Below, one piece after another: positions 46,757-57,151 of a DNA stretch of 64,000 bases (position 1 is the stretch's first letter; the number at the start of each line of letters is the position of its first letter). Source of the stretch: CAJXZP01 sp963974475. Lineage in GTDB: Bacteria > Bacteroidota > Bacteroidia > Flavobacteriales_G > Salibacteraceae. Made by a program: the position numbers and the translations under genes. The stretch is taken from positions 62,001-126,000 of the forward strand of contig CAXBCR010000003.1 in the NCBI GenBank assembly GCA_963974475.1. Reading direction: 5' to 3'. The notes beneath the pieces were generated by a model. It made no database searches. It saw only the letters and a program-made list of their open reading frames with translations, and had not been told where the DNA came from.

Positions 46757-49700
46757 ATGTTAGATAGAATCATTCAGTATAGTATTCACCACAAATTAAT
46801 TGTCCTTTTGTTTACGGTTGGGGTAATTGGTTTTGGACTTTACTCACTTTCTGAAATTCCAATTGGGGCCGTGCCGGATGTAACGAATAATCAGGTTCAA
46901 ATTATTACCACTTCTCGTAATTTAGCAACCGAAGATGTAGAGAAATATTTAACCTATCCGGTAGAATTGGAAATGGCCAACTTGCCCAACGTGAAGGAAA
47001 TTAGGTCTGTTTCTAAATTTGGGCTTTCAGTGGTAACGGTGGTTTTTGATGATAAAATTGGGGCCTACTTACCGCGGCAATTAATCTCTGAGAAAATAGC
47101 TGCAGCCGAAGAAAAAATACCCGCGGGATTTGGGAAACCATTTATGGGGCCTATTACTACGGGTTTGGGAGAAATATACCAATATGTTATTGAAGTAGAT
47201 TCAGCGCATCGCGATTGGTACACCTTAGATGAGGTGAGAACCATACAGGATTGGGTAGTGAAACGACAGCTTTCGGGAATTCCGGGAGTGGTGGAAGTAA
47301 ATACGTGGGGAGGCTATTTGAAACAATATGAAGTAGCAATTAACCCAGAAAAATTACGAAGTTTAAATTTATCGGTAGCGCAAACCTATGAAGCGCTGCA
47401 AAAGAACAACAGCGTTGCCGGTGGCGGATATATTGAAAAAACCAATCAAACATTTTTCATTCGTGGCGAAGGGTTGTTGGGCTGTATCCAAGATGTGGAG
47501 GACATTGTGATAGAAAACCGCGAAGGCACCCCTATCTTTATCAAGGATGTAGCTACCGTTGGATTTGGTCATGCTACGCGATTTGGGGCAATTACCGGAA
47601 ATGGCGAAGGAGAAAAAGTATTGGGTCAGGTAATGATGCTGAAAGGTGCAAATTCTAAGGCTGTTATTGAAGCAGTTAAAAAACGGGTGGCTGAAATATC
47701 GCCTACATTACCCGCAGGAATTAGTATCAACCCATTTTTAGAGCGAAGTGAATTAATTGCAAAAACGACCACTACCATTGCCGAGAATTTAATTCTTGGG
47801 TGTCTCATCGTGGTTTTTGTAGTAGTGCTGTTGTTAGGTAATCTACGTTCGGGTTTGGTAGTCGCTTCCGTAATTCCGATGACCTTATTATTTGCCTTAT
47901 CGCTTATGTATTTATTTGGGGTGGATGCGAATTTGATGAGTTTAGGAGCCATTGATTTTGGTATCATCATTGACGGAGCGGTTATTATTGTGGAATTCAT
48001 TGCCTTTAAAATGACGGCTGAGCGGGACCAAATTCAATCCTTGCCTAAGGAAGAAAAACAAAATTTCATAGATAATATAACCCATTTGGGAGCCAGTAAA
48101 ATGATGCACTCCGCGGTGTTTGGGCAACTCATTATCATTATTGTGTTTATCCCAATCCTTTCTTTAGTGGGAGTAGAAGGCAAAATGTTCCGACCAATGG
48201 CGTGGGTATTTGTATTCGCGTTGATGGGAGCTATGTTGTTGTGTTTTACCTACGTACCTGTAATGGCGTCCTTGTTTATTCGTCCTTCCGATAAAACTAA
48301 ATCTACCATATCTTCTAAACTGATCACTTTTTTAGAGGATAAATACGAACCTACCATTGCTTGGTCGTTAAACCACAAGAAAAGTGTGTTGGCCATGGCC
48401 TTTGGTTTATTGGTGGGTGTGGGTTTTCTTTTTTCTAGGATGGGAGGCGAGTTTGTTCCTACCCTCGATGAAGGGGATTTTGTGATTCAACCCGTATTGA
48501 AAACAGGAACATCCTTGAGTAATACGGTATTGACTACCACCCGAATTGAGGAAATTCTTAAACGATTTCCGGAGGTGGATCAAGTAGTGAGTAGAATTGG
48601 AGCTGCCGAAGTGCCTACCGACCCGATGTCGATGGAGGAAAGTGACGTCATCATAAAGTTGATTCCAAAAGAAGAATGGGTTTCGGCCGAAAGTAAAGAT
48701 GAATTGGCCGATAAATTTAAGGAAGCACTTACCGAAATACCGGGAGTAGATTTTGAATTTACCCAACCTATTGAGATGCGTTTCAATGAGCTGATCACTG
48801 GGGTTCGGGCCGATTTAGCAATTAAAATTTTCGGGGAAGATTTGACCATTTTAGCCGAAAAAGCTGCGGAGGTTGAAAAAGCCATTAGAAATATAGAAGG
48901 TGCTGCAGATATTACCATCGAAAAGGTAGCAGGACTGCCGCAAATGTCGGTGAAATACGACCGGCATAAAATTGCCATTCATGGGTTAAATGTGGATGAC
49001 TTGAACAACATTATCACTATGGGGTTTGCGGGCAAATCTGCAGGAACCATTTTTGAAGGTGAAAAACAATTTGATTTGGTAGTACGCTTTGATACAAATC
49101 ATCATAAAACCATTGAAGATATTGAAACTGCCACCATCTTATTACCTAACGGGACCCAACTTCCGTTAAGTGAATTTGCTACTATTAAATATACCACTGG
49201 ACCCGCAAAAATATCTAGAGACAATACCAAAAGACGTATTGTAGTTGGGGTAAACGTGAGAAATAGAGATTTAGAGTCAGTAGTAAAAGACGTGCAAGAC
49301 ATCGTGAAAAAGCAAATAAAATTACCTGCGGGTTACACGATTTCCTACGGAGGGCAATTTGAAAATTTAAGAACCGCTAGAGCCCGATTAAGTGTTGCGG
49401 TACCTATTGCACTTTTACTCATTTTTGTTTTACTTTATTTTGCCTTTGACTCGGTAAAAGAAGCGTTGATTATTTACAGCGCTATTCCCATGTCGGCTGT
49501 GGGTGGTGTGATTCTTTTATATTTAAGAGATTTGCCATTTAGTATCTCAGCTGGGGTTGGATTTATCGCTCTTTTTGGTATCGCGGTACTCAATGGTATT
49601 GTGCTGATAGAAGAGTTCAAAGAACTGAAGGCGAAAGGTATTCATAACATTAATGAACGTATTCTGATGGGAACGAAAAACAGATTAAGACCCGTTTTGT

Positions 49701-51085
49701 TAACTGCGGCAGCAGCTGCATTAGGGTTTTTACCAATGGCCATATCTACTTCGGCAGGGGCAGAAGTACAACGACCTTTAGCCACTGTGGTGGTAGGTGG
49801 ATTAATTTCGGCTACCGCCCTTACATTACTTGTATTGCCAGTACTGTACGCCATTTTTGACCGTAAACGGTACCTGCGAAAGAGAAAAAGAGGTGGAATT
49901 GTGACCTTAATTAGTTTGCTAATTATCTTACCGATGATGGGTTTTGGTCAGTCGCAAATAATCAGTGTAGATGAAGCGGTAAACATTGCTTTACAAAATA
50001 ATTTGGGTCTGCGTGCATCCGCCCAAAAAGTAGATCAGCGCAAACAGTTAGAGGGAAGTGCCATTGACATCAATAAAACTGAATTTTATTACAACAAGGA
50101 TCAAAACAATATAGCTCCTAATAACTTACCGTTGAATGTATGGGGCATAAACCAATCTTTTCAATTTCCTACCATTTACGGGGCGCAGAAGAACGTGATG
50201 AAAGGTAAATCTAAAATGGCGCAAGACCAGTTAGAAATGGACCAGCGCACCGTTACCAAAGAGGTTCAAAAGGTATATTACGAAATAGTGTACTGGCAGG
50301 AAAAACAGAAAACATATTTGTTTTTAGATAGTTTGTATTCCACATTTGAGTATGCGGCTAATCGCAGATTTGAACAAGGGGAAACCAATTATTTGGAAAA
50401 ACTGACTTTCGAAACCAAGCGAAAAGAAGTGACAGTACAGTTGAATCAGGTGAGTGAAAACATCGTAAAAAACTATATTCAATTGCATCAATGGATGCAA
50501 ACCGATACTACCTATATAGTGGGTGATTCGGAATTGAAAAGAATCGTGCAAATTCCGTTAGACACTTTGACTCATCCTGCGTTAATCTACTATGCGCACG
50601 CTAAAGATGTGTCGCTAAAGGAATTGAAATTACAAAAGCAGAAATTACTTCCCGATTTAAATGCATCCGTGTTTATGGGAACAAATGATGGGGTAGGGAA
50701 CCAGAAATATACAGGGTTTCAACTTGGAGTTGCGCTACCATTATGGTATGGGAATCAAAAATCAAAAATTGATGCAGCAAAAACAGGTTCTAGTATTTTA
50801 GAGAATGAACGGACGAATTATAAAATACAATTGGCCGCCAAGTACCAGTCATTTCAGTCGGACATTAGGTACTTAGAAATAGGAATCTCATACTATGAAA
50901 CACAGGGTAAGGAATTAGTTACGCAAACTTTATTTCATGCCAACAAAGCATTTCAAAATGGAGAATTGAATTTTTTACAATACATCCAGTTGATAGAAAA
51001 TGCCAAAGCAATTCAATCTAATTACCTCAGTACGCTGCACCAGTATAACATGACCGTACTTGAAGCAAATTACTTAATAAATTAA
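46757..51085 (+). CDS. CusA/CzcA family heavy-metal RND efflux pump fused to a TolC-like outer membrane factor
   Basis: Protein of 1442 aa in two parts. Residues 1 to about 1040 are a heavy-metal RND transporter with twelve helices and the RND helix-4 motif GAIDFGIIIDGAVIIVEF. Residues about 1065-1442 are a TolC-family outer membrane efflux protein (SVDEAVNIALQNNLGLR). The junction (about 1047-1063) has a basic KRKRGG, a hydrophobic stretch and GFGQSQ, i.e. a signal-peptide-like sequence. The precursor could be cleaved there to release a separate outer-membrane channel. This fusion recurs in Bacteroidota. The adaptor gene follows after 2 bases. Confidence 0.93.
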   Translation: MLDRIIQYSIHHKLIVLLFTVGVIGFGLYSLSEIPIGAVPDVTNNQVQIITTSRNLATEDVEKYLTYPVELEMANLPNVKEIRSVSKFGLSVVTVVFDDKIGAYLPRQLISEKIAAAEEKIPAGFGKPFMGPITTGLGEIYQYVIEVDSAHRDWYTLDEVRTIQDWVVKRQLSGIPGVVEVNTWGGYLKQYEVAINPEKLRSLNLSVAQTYEALQKNNSVAGGGYIEKTNQTFFIRGEGLLGCIQDVEDIVIENREGTPIFIKDVATVGFGHATRFGAITGNGEGEKVLGQVMMLKGANSKAVIEAVKKRVAEISPTLPAGISINPFLERSELIAKTTTTIAENLILGCLIVVFVVVLLLGNLRSGLVVASVIPMTLLFALSLMYLFGVDANLMSLGAIDFGIIIDGAVIIVEFIAFKMTAERDQIQSLPKEEKQNFIDNITHLGASKMMHSAVFGQLIIIIVFIPILSLVGVEGKMFRPMAWVFVFALMGAMLLCFTYVPVMASLFIRPSDKTKSTISSKLITFLEDKYEPTIAWSLNHKKSVLAMAFGLLVGVGFLFSRMGGEFVPTLDEGDFVIQPVLKTGTSLSNTVLTTTRIEEILKRFPEVDQVVSRIGAAEVPTDPMSMEESDVIIKLIPKEEWVSAESKDELADKFKEALTEIPGVDFEFTQPIEMRFNELITGVRADLAIKIFGEDLTILAEKAAEVEKAIRNIEGAADITIEKVAGLPQMSVKYDRHKIAIHGLNVDDLNNIITMGFAGKSAGTIFEGEKQFDLVVRFDTNHHKTIEDIETATILLPNGTQLPLSEFATIKYTTGPAKISRDNTKRRIVVGVNVRNRDLESVVKDVQDIVKKQIKLPAGYTISYGGQFENLRTARARLSVAVPIALLLIFVLLYFAFDSVKEALIIYSAIPMSAVGGVILLYLRDLPFSISAGVGFIALFGIAVLNGIVLIEEFKELKAKGIHNINERILMGTKNRLRPVLLTAAAAALGFLPMAISTSAGAEVQRPLATVVVGGLISATALTLLVLPVLYAIFDRKRYLRKRKRGGIVTLISLLIILPMMGFGQSQIISVDEAVNIALQNNLGLRASAQKVDQRKQLEGSAIDINKTEFYYNKDQNNIAPNNLPLNVWGINQSFQFPTIYGAQKNVMKGKSKMAQDQLEMDQRTVTKEVQKVYYEIVYWQEKQKTYLFLDSLYSTFEYAANRRFEQGETNYLEKLTFETKRKEVTVQLNQVSENIVKNYIQLHQWMQTDTTYIVGDSELKRIVQIPLDTLTHPALIYYAHAKDVSLKELKLQKQKLLPDLNASVFMGTNDGVGNQKYTGFQLGVALPLWYGNQKSKIDAAKTGSSILENERTNYKIQLAAKYQSFQSDIRYLEIGISYYETQGKELVTQTLFHANKAFQNGELNFLQYIQLIENAKAIQSNYLSTLHQYNMTVLEANYLIN

Positions 51086-51087
51086 TA

Positions 51088-52263
51088 ATGAAATTGATGT
51101 TTTTAAATAGAACACGTACCATGGCTTTGAGCAATTTAATGCTAATTGCCTTGCTATCTTTAAGTTCTTGCGCCACAAGCACAGCGCCTTCTCATGAAGG
51201 TCAAACGGAAGCTAATGAGTCACCAAACGGAGTGGTAGAATTAACCACAAAGCAATTTGAATCTTCTAAAATGAAGTTGGGACAAATGGAATTAAAGCAA
51301 TTCCATGGGATAGTAAAGGCCAATGGAATGTTTGACGTACCACCTCAAAATAGAGTTTCGGTAAGCTCTTATTTTGGCGGTTCGGTCAAAGAAATTGGAT
51401 TGTTGCCCGGTGAACCAGTTAAAGCAGGTCAATTATTATTCATTCTTGAAAATCCGGATTATGTTCTGCTTCAAGAAAATTACTTGGAAGCTAAAGGGCA
51501 GCTTATTTATCTACAAGCGGATTATGAACGCCAAAAAAACTTACGTGCCGATAATGTTTCATCACAGAAAAATTTCCTTAAAGCTGAATCGGATTACATT
51601 GTAACCAAAGTTAAATTGGAGGCATTAAAAAAGAAATTGGAGTTAATGAAAATTGACCCAAATTCGTTAACCATTGATAATATTCGTACCACTATTCGAA
51701 TTACTTCTCCGATTGATGGCTATGTAACCACCGTCAACATTACTAGAGGAATGTTTTTGAACCCATCGCAAGTGGCATTAAACATTGTGGATACAGACCA
51801 TTTACATTTAGAATTAAACATTTTTGAGCGCGATTTACCAGATGTGAAAATTGGGCAAATTATTCGGTTTAAAATTCAAGAACATCAAACAAAAGAATAT
51901 TTTGCCACGGTACATTTAGTGAATAAAACGGTCAACCCGGTAACAAGAACTATAGGTATTCATGGGCACTTATTAGACGAAGATATCAATGATCAGTTTA
52001 CCCCAGGAATGCATGTGGAAGCAGAAATATATACTTCTACATCCGAAAAAATTGCGTTGCCTGAAACCGCAATTGTAGCTTCCGAAGGGCGAAATTTTGT
52101 ATTAGAATTAGTGAACCAATCGGAGAATGGGTATTCTTTTCAGAAAAAGGAAGTGCTTGTAGGTGATTCCAATGAGGGATATGTGGAAATTAAAAACGCG
52201 GGTGAATTTGCAAAAGACGCTACCTTTTTAGTGAATGGCGCCTTCAATTTGATTACAGAGTAA
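51088..52263 (+). CDS. RND efflux periplasmic adaptor (CusB/CzcB-like lipoprotein)
   Basis: Membrane-fusion protein of 391 aa that connects inner pump and outer channel. The N-terminus ends in a lipobox LSSC (Cys28). The lipoyl/barrel-sandwich motif GGSVKEIGLLPGEPVKAGQLLF is near residue 92, followed by a helical hairpin and ITSPIDGYVTTVNITRGMFL. The C-terminal part is beta-barrel. No His-rich metal-binding tail is present, so the metal (Cu, Co/Zn/Cd) cannot be named. Confidence 0.93.
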   Translation: MKLMFLNRTRTMALSNLMLIALLSLSSCATSTAPSHEGQTEANESPNGVVELTTKQFESSKMKLGQMELKQFHGIVKANGMFDVPPQNRVSVSSYFGGSVKEIGLLPGEPVKAGQLLFILENPDYVLLQENYLEAKGQLIYLQADYERQKNLRADNVSSQKNFLKAESDYIVTKVKLEALKKKLELMKIDPNSLTIDNIRTTIRITSPIDGYVTTVNITRGMFLNPSQVALNIVDTDHLHLELNIFERDLPDVKIGQIIRFKIQEHQTKEYFATVHLVNKTVNPVTRTIGIHGHLLDEDINDQFTPGMHVEAEIYTSTSEKIALPETAIVASEGRNFVLELVNQSENGYSFQKKEVLVGDSNEGYVEIKNAGEFAKDATFLVNGAFNLITE

Positions 52264-52281
52264 CATCAAATGTTATAAATT

Positions 52282-52320
52282 AAAAAAAGGACTGTACATC
52301 ACATACAGTCCCTTTTTTTT
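52282..52320 (+). terminator. Terminator of the efflux operon
   Basis: GGACTGTA at 52289-52296 pairs with TACAGTCC at 52304-52311, preceded by A7 and followed by T8. It lies just after the adaptor stop. Confidence 0.9.
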
Positions 52321-52420
52321 GTAAAATACTGGTTAAAAGAATGTAAACCTAGCCTTTGAACCCTCGATTAAATTTCCAGAAAAATCCAAATGGCTTTCAA
52401 ATTGGAATCCAATTATCAAA

Positions 52421-53977
52421 TTAGGCTATTTCTTCCGCTCCTATTTCGTCTTCATTTTCGCTAGTTGGGCTTGGTTTTGCCACTTCTTTTTCTTGTCCTT
52501 TTAAATAGGTAGGAAGATTCATTCCTGCCATGTCAAACATTTCTTGCAAAGGGGGTACCGATTGGTATAAACCCGAAAGGAAATTTGAGGTAGAAGTTTT
52601 ACCCTCTGCGCCACTTCCGCTTCCGCTATCCCAAACCGTTACTTTATCAATTTTAATATTCTTGATTGCCTCACTTTGCATTTTAACTAACTCGGGTAGT
52701 TTGTCGGCAATCATTATCATTACAGCATCCGATGAGCTGGATCCTGCGGCCGCTACTAACTCTTTAAAACCTTCGGCTTGCTTACTCAATATTTGATAGG
52801 TTCCTTTTGCCTCAGCGTCCATTTTCATGTAAATCGCATCGGCTTCCCCTTTGGCTAAACGTCTTATTTGTTCGGCTTGTGCTTCGGCATCAATTTCCAC
52901 TTTTTGTTTGTCGATTTGCGCTGGTATCACAATGTTAGCTTCTTGCGAGGCCTTGTCTCTTAAAGCACGCACAATTTCTGCATCTTTTTCGGCCGAGTAG
53001 GCTTCTTCCAATGCTTTTGCAGTCTTTACTTTTTCCGCAGCCGTTGCTTTTCTACTGGCTTCCGCTTGTGCTTCTCTTCTAAGTGCATCTGAATTTGCGA
53101 TAGAAATTTGCGATTTATTTTCACCTTCTACCGACCTTGCGTTGGCTTCGGCTACTTGTATCCGTTCCAATTGCATTGCAGCTGCTTCCCCCACTTTCGC
53201 ATTGGCATCCGCATCTGCTACTTGAATTCGTTCATTTTTGTCGGCCACAGCTTCTCCAATTTTTGCTTGCGCTAAGGATGCGGCTACTCGGGTACGTTCA
53301 TCTTGTTGGGCATGTGCCTCACCAATAGAACCGTCTCTGTTTTTTTCAGCCACGCTTTGACGCGCATCATTGATTGCTTTGGCTGCTGCTTCTTTACCTA
53401 ATGCTTCAATATAGCCCGATTCATCTTTAATATCGGTCACATTCACATTGATAAGTTTCAGTCCAATTTTCTTCAATTCGTTTTCTACATTGGATGCTAC
53501 ATTCGATAAAAATTTATCTCTATTTGAGTTAATTTCTTCAATGTCCATCGTAGCTACCACCAAACGCAACTGACCAAAAATGATGTCTTTGGCTAAATCG
53601 TGAATGTTTTGCGGAGATTGACCCAACAAACGCTCCGCAGCATTCATCATTAAACCCGGGGCAGTGGTGATTCCAACGGTGAATCGAGAGGGTACATCTA
53701 CCCTAATATTTTGGCGAGATAAGGCATTGGCCAATAAAACCTCAATAGAAATTGGGGTTAAATCTAAGAATGCGTAATCTTGAATGATAGGCCACACAAA
53801 AGCGGCTCCACCATGAATACATTTGGCCGAACGGGAGCCATCATCGCCTTTCCCTACTTTCCCATAAACAACTAAAATCCGGTCGGATGGACATCTTTTG
53901 TACCTTTTGAAAAGGGAGTAAATTAAAATGAAAATAAATAAGATTCCTATGCCTGCGGCAATTACAATATAATCCAT
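52421..53977 (-). CDS. Flotillin family protein
   Basis: SPFH-domain membrane scaffold of 518 aa. One N-terminal membrane helix (about 4-22), an SPFH domain (about 35-205) and a long Ala/Glu-rich coiled coil (about 205-390) with repeated EAxAQxxERxQVAxA units. It is 9 bases from the NfeD-like gene, a pairing known for flotillins, and they presumably act together in membrane microdomain organisation. Confidence 0.92.
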   Translation of the reverse strand: MDYIVIAAGIGILFIFILIYSLFKRYKRCPSDRILVVYGKVGKGDDGSRSAKCIHGGAAFVWPIIQDYAFLDLTPISIEVLLANALSRQNIRVDVPSRFTVGITTAPGLMMNAAERLLGQSPQNIHDLAKDIIFGQLRLVVATMDIEEINSNRDKFLSNVASNVENELKKIGLKLINVNVTDIKDESGYIEALGKEAAAKAINDARQSVAEKNRDGSIGEAHAQQDERTRVAASLAQAKIGEAVADKNERIQVADADANAKVGEAAAMQLERIQVAEANARSVEGENKSQISIANSDALRREAQAEASRKATAAEKVKTAKALEEAYSAEKDAEIVRALRDKASQEANIVIPAQIDKQKVEIDAEAQAEQIRRLAKGEADAIYMKMDAEAKGTYQILSKQAEGFKELVAAAGSSSSDAVMIMIADKLPELVKMQSEAIKNIKIDKVTVWDSGSGSGAEGKTSTSNFLSGLYQSVPPLQEMFDMAGMNLPTYLKGQEKEVAKPSPTSENEDEIGAEEIA

Positions 53978-53986
53978 CTGTTGCTA

Positions 53987-54586
53987 TTAATTTAAGTTAT
54001 TATTACTGGTCACTACTAAAATATGCTGATCTACTACGTTTAGTACTTTTACAATTTTACCGACCAAAAGGTCTTCTTCATCATTGGTCATGGCTTCCAT
54101 TTCGCGCATGGAACCTTGAACGTTTAATTGTATGCGCCCTAATCCATTTCCTTTTTTAGGTACGATAATATATACTTCTCCCAATTTACCGATAGCGTTT
54201 TTGGTCTTCATGGTTCCGTCTTCTACAAGTTTGCTCATGAGGTAAAAAATGGTGGCCATCAGTACCATCATAAAAATTCCGGATACCGAAGAAATGGCCA
54301 TGGTTACCATTTGCGAATAGCCCATATCTATCATTCCGATTCCTACCCAACCGAAGATGGTAAAGAAACTAACGAGATTTTTAACCGTGAAAAATTGAAA
54401 CCCGATTCCTTCATCGGCATCGAGGTCTATGTCTACATCACCATCTACCTGGTCAAAATCGCCTATCGCAAAAGTGAGAATGAGCATTATAATAAAGATA
54501 GCGGTAGATGGTATTGCGAATGCCCAAAAAATTTGTTCAAACAACACTTTATCTGCCCACCAGGAAGTAATATCTACTAGTATCAT
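53987..54586 (-). CDS. NfeD-like membrane protein with OB-fold (flotillin partner)
   Basis: Protein of 199 aa with about three N-terminal helices (residues 15-45, 70-90, 95-120), an acidic loop DVDIDLDADEG, and a C-terminal OB-fold-like segment (GKLGEVYIIVPKKGNGLG to the end). Sits directly upstream of flotillin. Similar to YqiJ/YuaF partners; exact role unknown. Confidence 0.8.
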   Translation of the reverse strand: MILVDITSWWADKVLFEQIFWAFAIPSTAIFIIMLILTFAIGDFDQVDGDVDIDLDADEGIGFQFFTVKNLVSFFTIFGWVGIGMIDMGYSQMVTMAISSVSGIFMMVLMATIFYLMSKLVEDGTMKTKNAIGKLGEVYIIVPKKGNGLGRIQLNVQGSMREMEAMTNDEEDLLVGKIVKVLNVVDQHILVVTSNNNLN

Positions 54587-54736
54587 TAAGGATGTATTTT
54601 GATGGGTATAAAAATAAGCCGTACTCCTGTAACCACAAAGGGAATTTGGCCCACTTATCCAATAATTTTACCGCGCCCAAAGTTGGAACCAAAAAAGGAA
54701 CAAGGGATAGGGTTATCTTGCTTAGAAGTATCGAAA

Positions 54737-56296
54737 TTATCTTTCCGAAATAGCTACCGCTACTCTGATTCCGTCCACCGCTGCACTCATAATTCCTCCC
54801 GCATATCCTGCACCTTCTCCAGATGGATAAAAGTTCTTGATTTGAGGATTCTCCAACGATTCTTTGTCGCGTGGTATTTTAACCGGTGAGGAAGTACGTG
54901 ATTCCACCCCTACAATTTGTGCTTCGTTGGTGAGGTAACCCGGCATGGATTTTCCCCATGATTTAAACGCACTTTGCAGTGGTCTAGAAATTTCAATCGG
55001 TAATAAATCGCGCATATTAATCGATTTCAAACCGGGTATGTACGAAGTTTCGTTCAGTTCTTTGGAGTATTTTCCTCTTACAAAATCTTGTAATCGCTGC
55101 GCTGGTGCTACTTGCGAACCGCCACCCATTTCAAATGCTTTTTGTTCAATCGCCTTTTGATATGCGACCCCAGCTAATGGGCCATGTTCTTTTTTGTACG
55201 GTTCAAATTCTTTTTCGCCTACAGTAACCACAATTCCAGAATTAGCAAAACGCGAATCTCGCGTGGAGGTAGACATTCCATTTACTACCACTTCTCCTGG
55301 TGCAGTTGCTGCCGGCACAATAAAACCACCCGGGCACATACAGAAAGAGTACACGCCTCTTTTACCAATATTGGTTACTAAATTATATGCTGCTGCAGGT
55401 AGGTTTTTATCTCGGTCCTCATCGCCACAATGGTATTGAATAGAATCTATTATTCGCTGCGGATGCTCTACTCGTACGCCTACTGCAAAATCTTTTGCTT
55501 CGATAGTAATGCCGTTTTCATGCACTTTTTCAAACATATCACGAGCCGAATGTCCTGTAGCTAGAATTACAGCCTCACCCACAAAATCGGTCCCGTTTAG
55601 TGTGTTCACCCCTTTCATTTGGTGGTCTTCGATAATAAAATCAGTGACACGCGTATCAAAGTGAACTTCTCCACCAGATTTTAAAATTTGCTCGCGCATA
55701 CTTTTTATAATCTTAGGCAATTTGTTGGTGCCTATATGTGGATGAGAATCTACCAAAATAGCGGGGTCAGCTCCGAAAGCAACTAATGTTTCCAGTACTT
55801 CTAAGGTGTAGCCTTTCTTTTTTGAACGGGTATATAATTTCCCATCCGAATACGTACCTGCGCCACCTTCTCCAAAGCAATAATTGGAATCTTCGTCTAC
55901 AATTCCTTTTGAATTCAGGTTGCTTAAATCTTTTCTTCGGGTACTCACATCTTTACCACGTTCTAAAACAACGGGACATAACCCTTGTTCGATAAGCTTT
56001 AAAGCAGCAAATAATCCTGCGGGTCCACTTCCCACAATCACCACTTTCTTTTGGCTAGAAACGTCTGGGTAAGTGCGCATATAATTGATTTCTGCAGGTG
56101 GATTTTCGTTGATGTAAACTTCTAATCTTAATCGGATTAAAACCTTACGTTTTCGAGCATCTATCGATTTTTTTAGCGTAGAAATATGCGTGATTTCACT
56201 TTCTTTTACATCCAGTAATTTGGCAGCAATTTCTAAAACTTTATCTGCGTGATTTGCAGCACCCGGAGATACGGCAAGGTTGATTTCTTTAATCAT
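54737..56296 (-). CDS. NAD(P)/FAD-dependent oxidoreductase (COG2509-like)
   Basis: FAD-binding protein of 519 aa. The dinucleotide motif VVIVGSGPAGLFAALKL is at about 90-106, a second conserved stretch YCFGEGGAGTYSDGKLYTR is near 150, and the C-terminal FAD motif NFYPSGEGAGYAGGIMSAA is near 490. The N-terminal 90 residues form a family-specific extension. Substrate unknown. It lies 48 bases downstream of lgt, possibly co-transcribed. Confidence 0.88.
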   Translation of the reverse strand: MIKEINLAVSPGAANHADKVLEIAAKLLDVKESEITHISTLKKSIDARKRKVLIRLRLEVYINENPPAEINYMRTYPDVSSQKKVVIVGSGPAGLFAALKLIEQGLCPVVLERGKDVSTRRKDLSNLNSKGIVDEDSNYCFGEGGAGTYSDGKLYTRSKKKGYTLEVLETLVAFGADPAILVDSHPHIGTNKLPKIIKSMREQILKSGGEVHFDTRVTDFIIEDHQMKGVNTLNGTDFVGEAVILATGHSARDMFEKVHENGITIEAKDFAVGVRVEHPQRIIDSIQYHCGDEDRDKNLPAAAYNLVTNIGKRGVYSFCMCPGGFIVPAATAPGEVVVNGMSTSTRDSRFANSGIVVTVGEKEFEPYKKEHGPLAGVAYQKAIEQKAFEMGGGSQVAPAQRLQDFVRGKYSKELNETSYIPGLKSINMRDLLPIEISRPLQSAFKSWGKSMPGYLTNEAQIVGVESRTSSPVKIPRDKESLENPQIKNFYPSGEGAGYAGGIMSAAVDGIRVAVAISER

Positions 56297-56344
56297 AATC
56301 CAATAAAATAAGTTGATAAAAACAGGAATAGCCCAAAGGCTACC

Positions 56345-57151
56345 CTATGCGTGTGCGTTTTTTGACTTCCAAATGAAAAACGCACCAATGAGTACCACAG
56401 GGATACTTAGCCATTGTCCCATGTTTAGCGTCATTCCTTGTTCAAAAGCTTCTTGATTTTCTTTAAAAAATTCCACAAAGAATCTAAATCCAAATACGAG
56501 AACCATAAACATTCCGAATAAGAATCCTTTTTGTTCGCCTTTGTTGTATTTCCAATAGGCTTGATACAACACCACAAAAGTGAGCATGTAGGCTATTGAT
56601 TCATATAGTTGTGCTGGATGTCGGGTGAGGTGGTCTCCCAATCTCACAAAGTCGACCGCCCAAGGCAAATCCGATGGTTTTCCAACAATTTCGGAGTTGA
56701 AAAAATTACCTAATCTTACCAGCGACCCGCCAAATGTCATGGCAAGTACGGTACGGTCCAAAATCCAAAGTAAGGATTTTTTAGATACCCGTTTACTCCA
56801 AATCCATAACGAGAAAATAACTCCGATTACCGCTCCGTGACTGGCTAATCCGCCTTCCCATATTTTTAAAATATCTCCAAGGTTTTGAGAGTAATAATCC
56901 CATCCGTAAAAGAACACATGACCCAAACGAGCACCTAGAATAGTACCTATTAACACCGTCATAAAGAGTGAGTCCACCCACTCTGGTTTAAGGTTTTCTT
57001 TGGCAAATATCTTTTCTTCAATGCGGAATCCTACCATAAATGCAATGGCAAACAAAATGCCGTACCATCGCGGATGAATGGGTAAATTCTCAAAAAGAGA
57101 AGGAAATATTTCGGGATTCATATCCCATACTATGGTTGCAAAAGAAATCAT
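56345..57151 (-). CDS. lgt: Prolipoprotein diacylglyceryl transferase
   Basis: Attaches diacylglycerol to the lipobox Cys of prolipoproteins at the inner membrane. The 268-aa protein has about seven helices; IHPRWYGILFAIAF at the start, GARLGHVFFYGWDYY near residue 73 and the signature RLGNFFNSEIVGKP near 146. The ATG at 57151 overlaps the upstream lipoprotein stop (ATGA). Several substrates of this enzyme are encoded in the window. Confidence 0.97.
   Translation of the reverse strand: MISFATIVWDMNPEIFPSLFENLPIHPRWYGILFAIAFMVGFRIEEKIFAKENLKPEWVDSLFMTVLIGTILGARLGHVFFYGWDYYSQNLGDILKIWEGGLASHGAVIGVIFSLWIWSKRVSKKSLLWILDRTVLAMTFGGSLVRLGNFFNSEIVGKPSDLPWAVDFVRLGDHLTRHPAQLYESIAYMLTFVVLYQAYWKYNKGEQKGFLFGMFMVLVFGFRFFVEFFKENQEAFEQGMTLNMGQWLSIPVVLIGAFFIWKSKNAHA

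Noticed and set aside
52860..53400. Imperfect repetitive DNA in the flotillin gene
   Set aside because: Explained by coiled-coil Ala/Glu-rich heptads in the protein.
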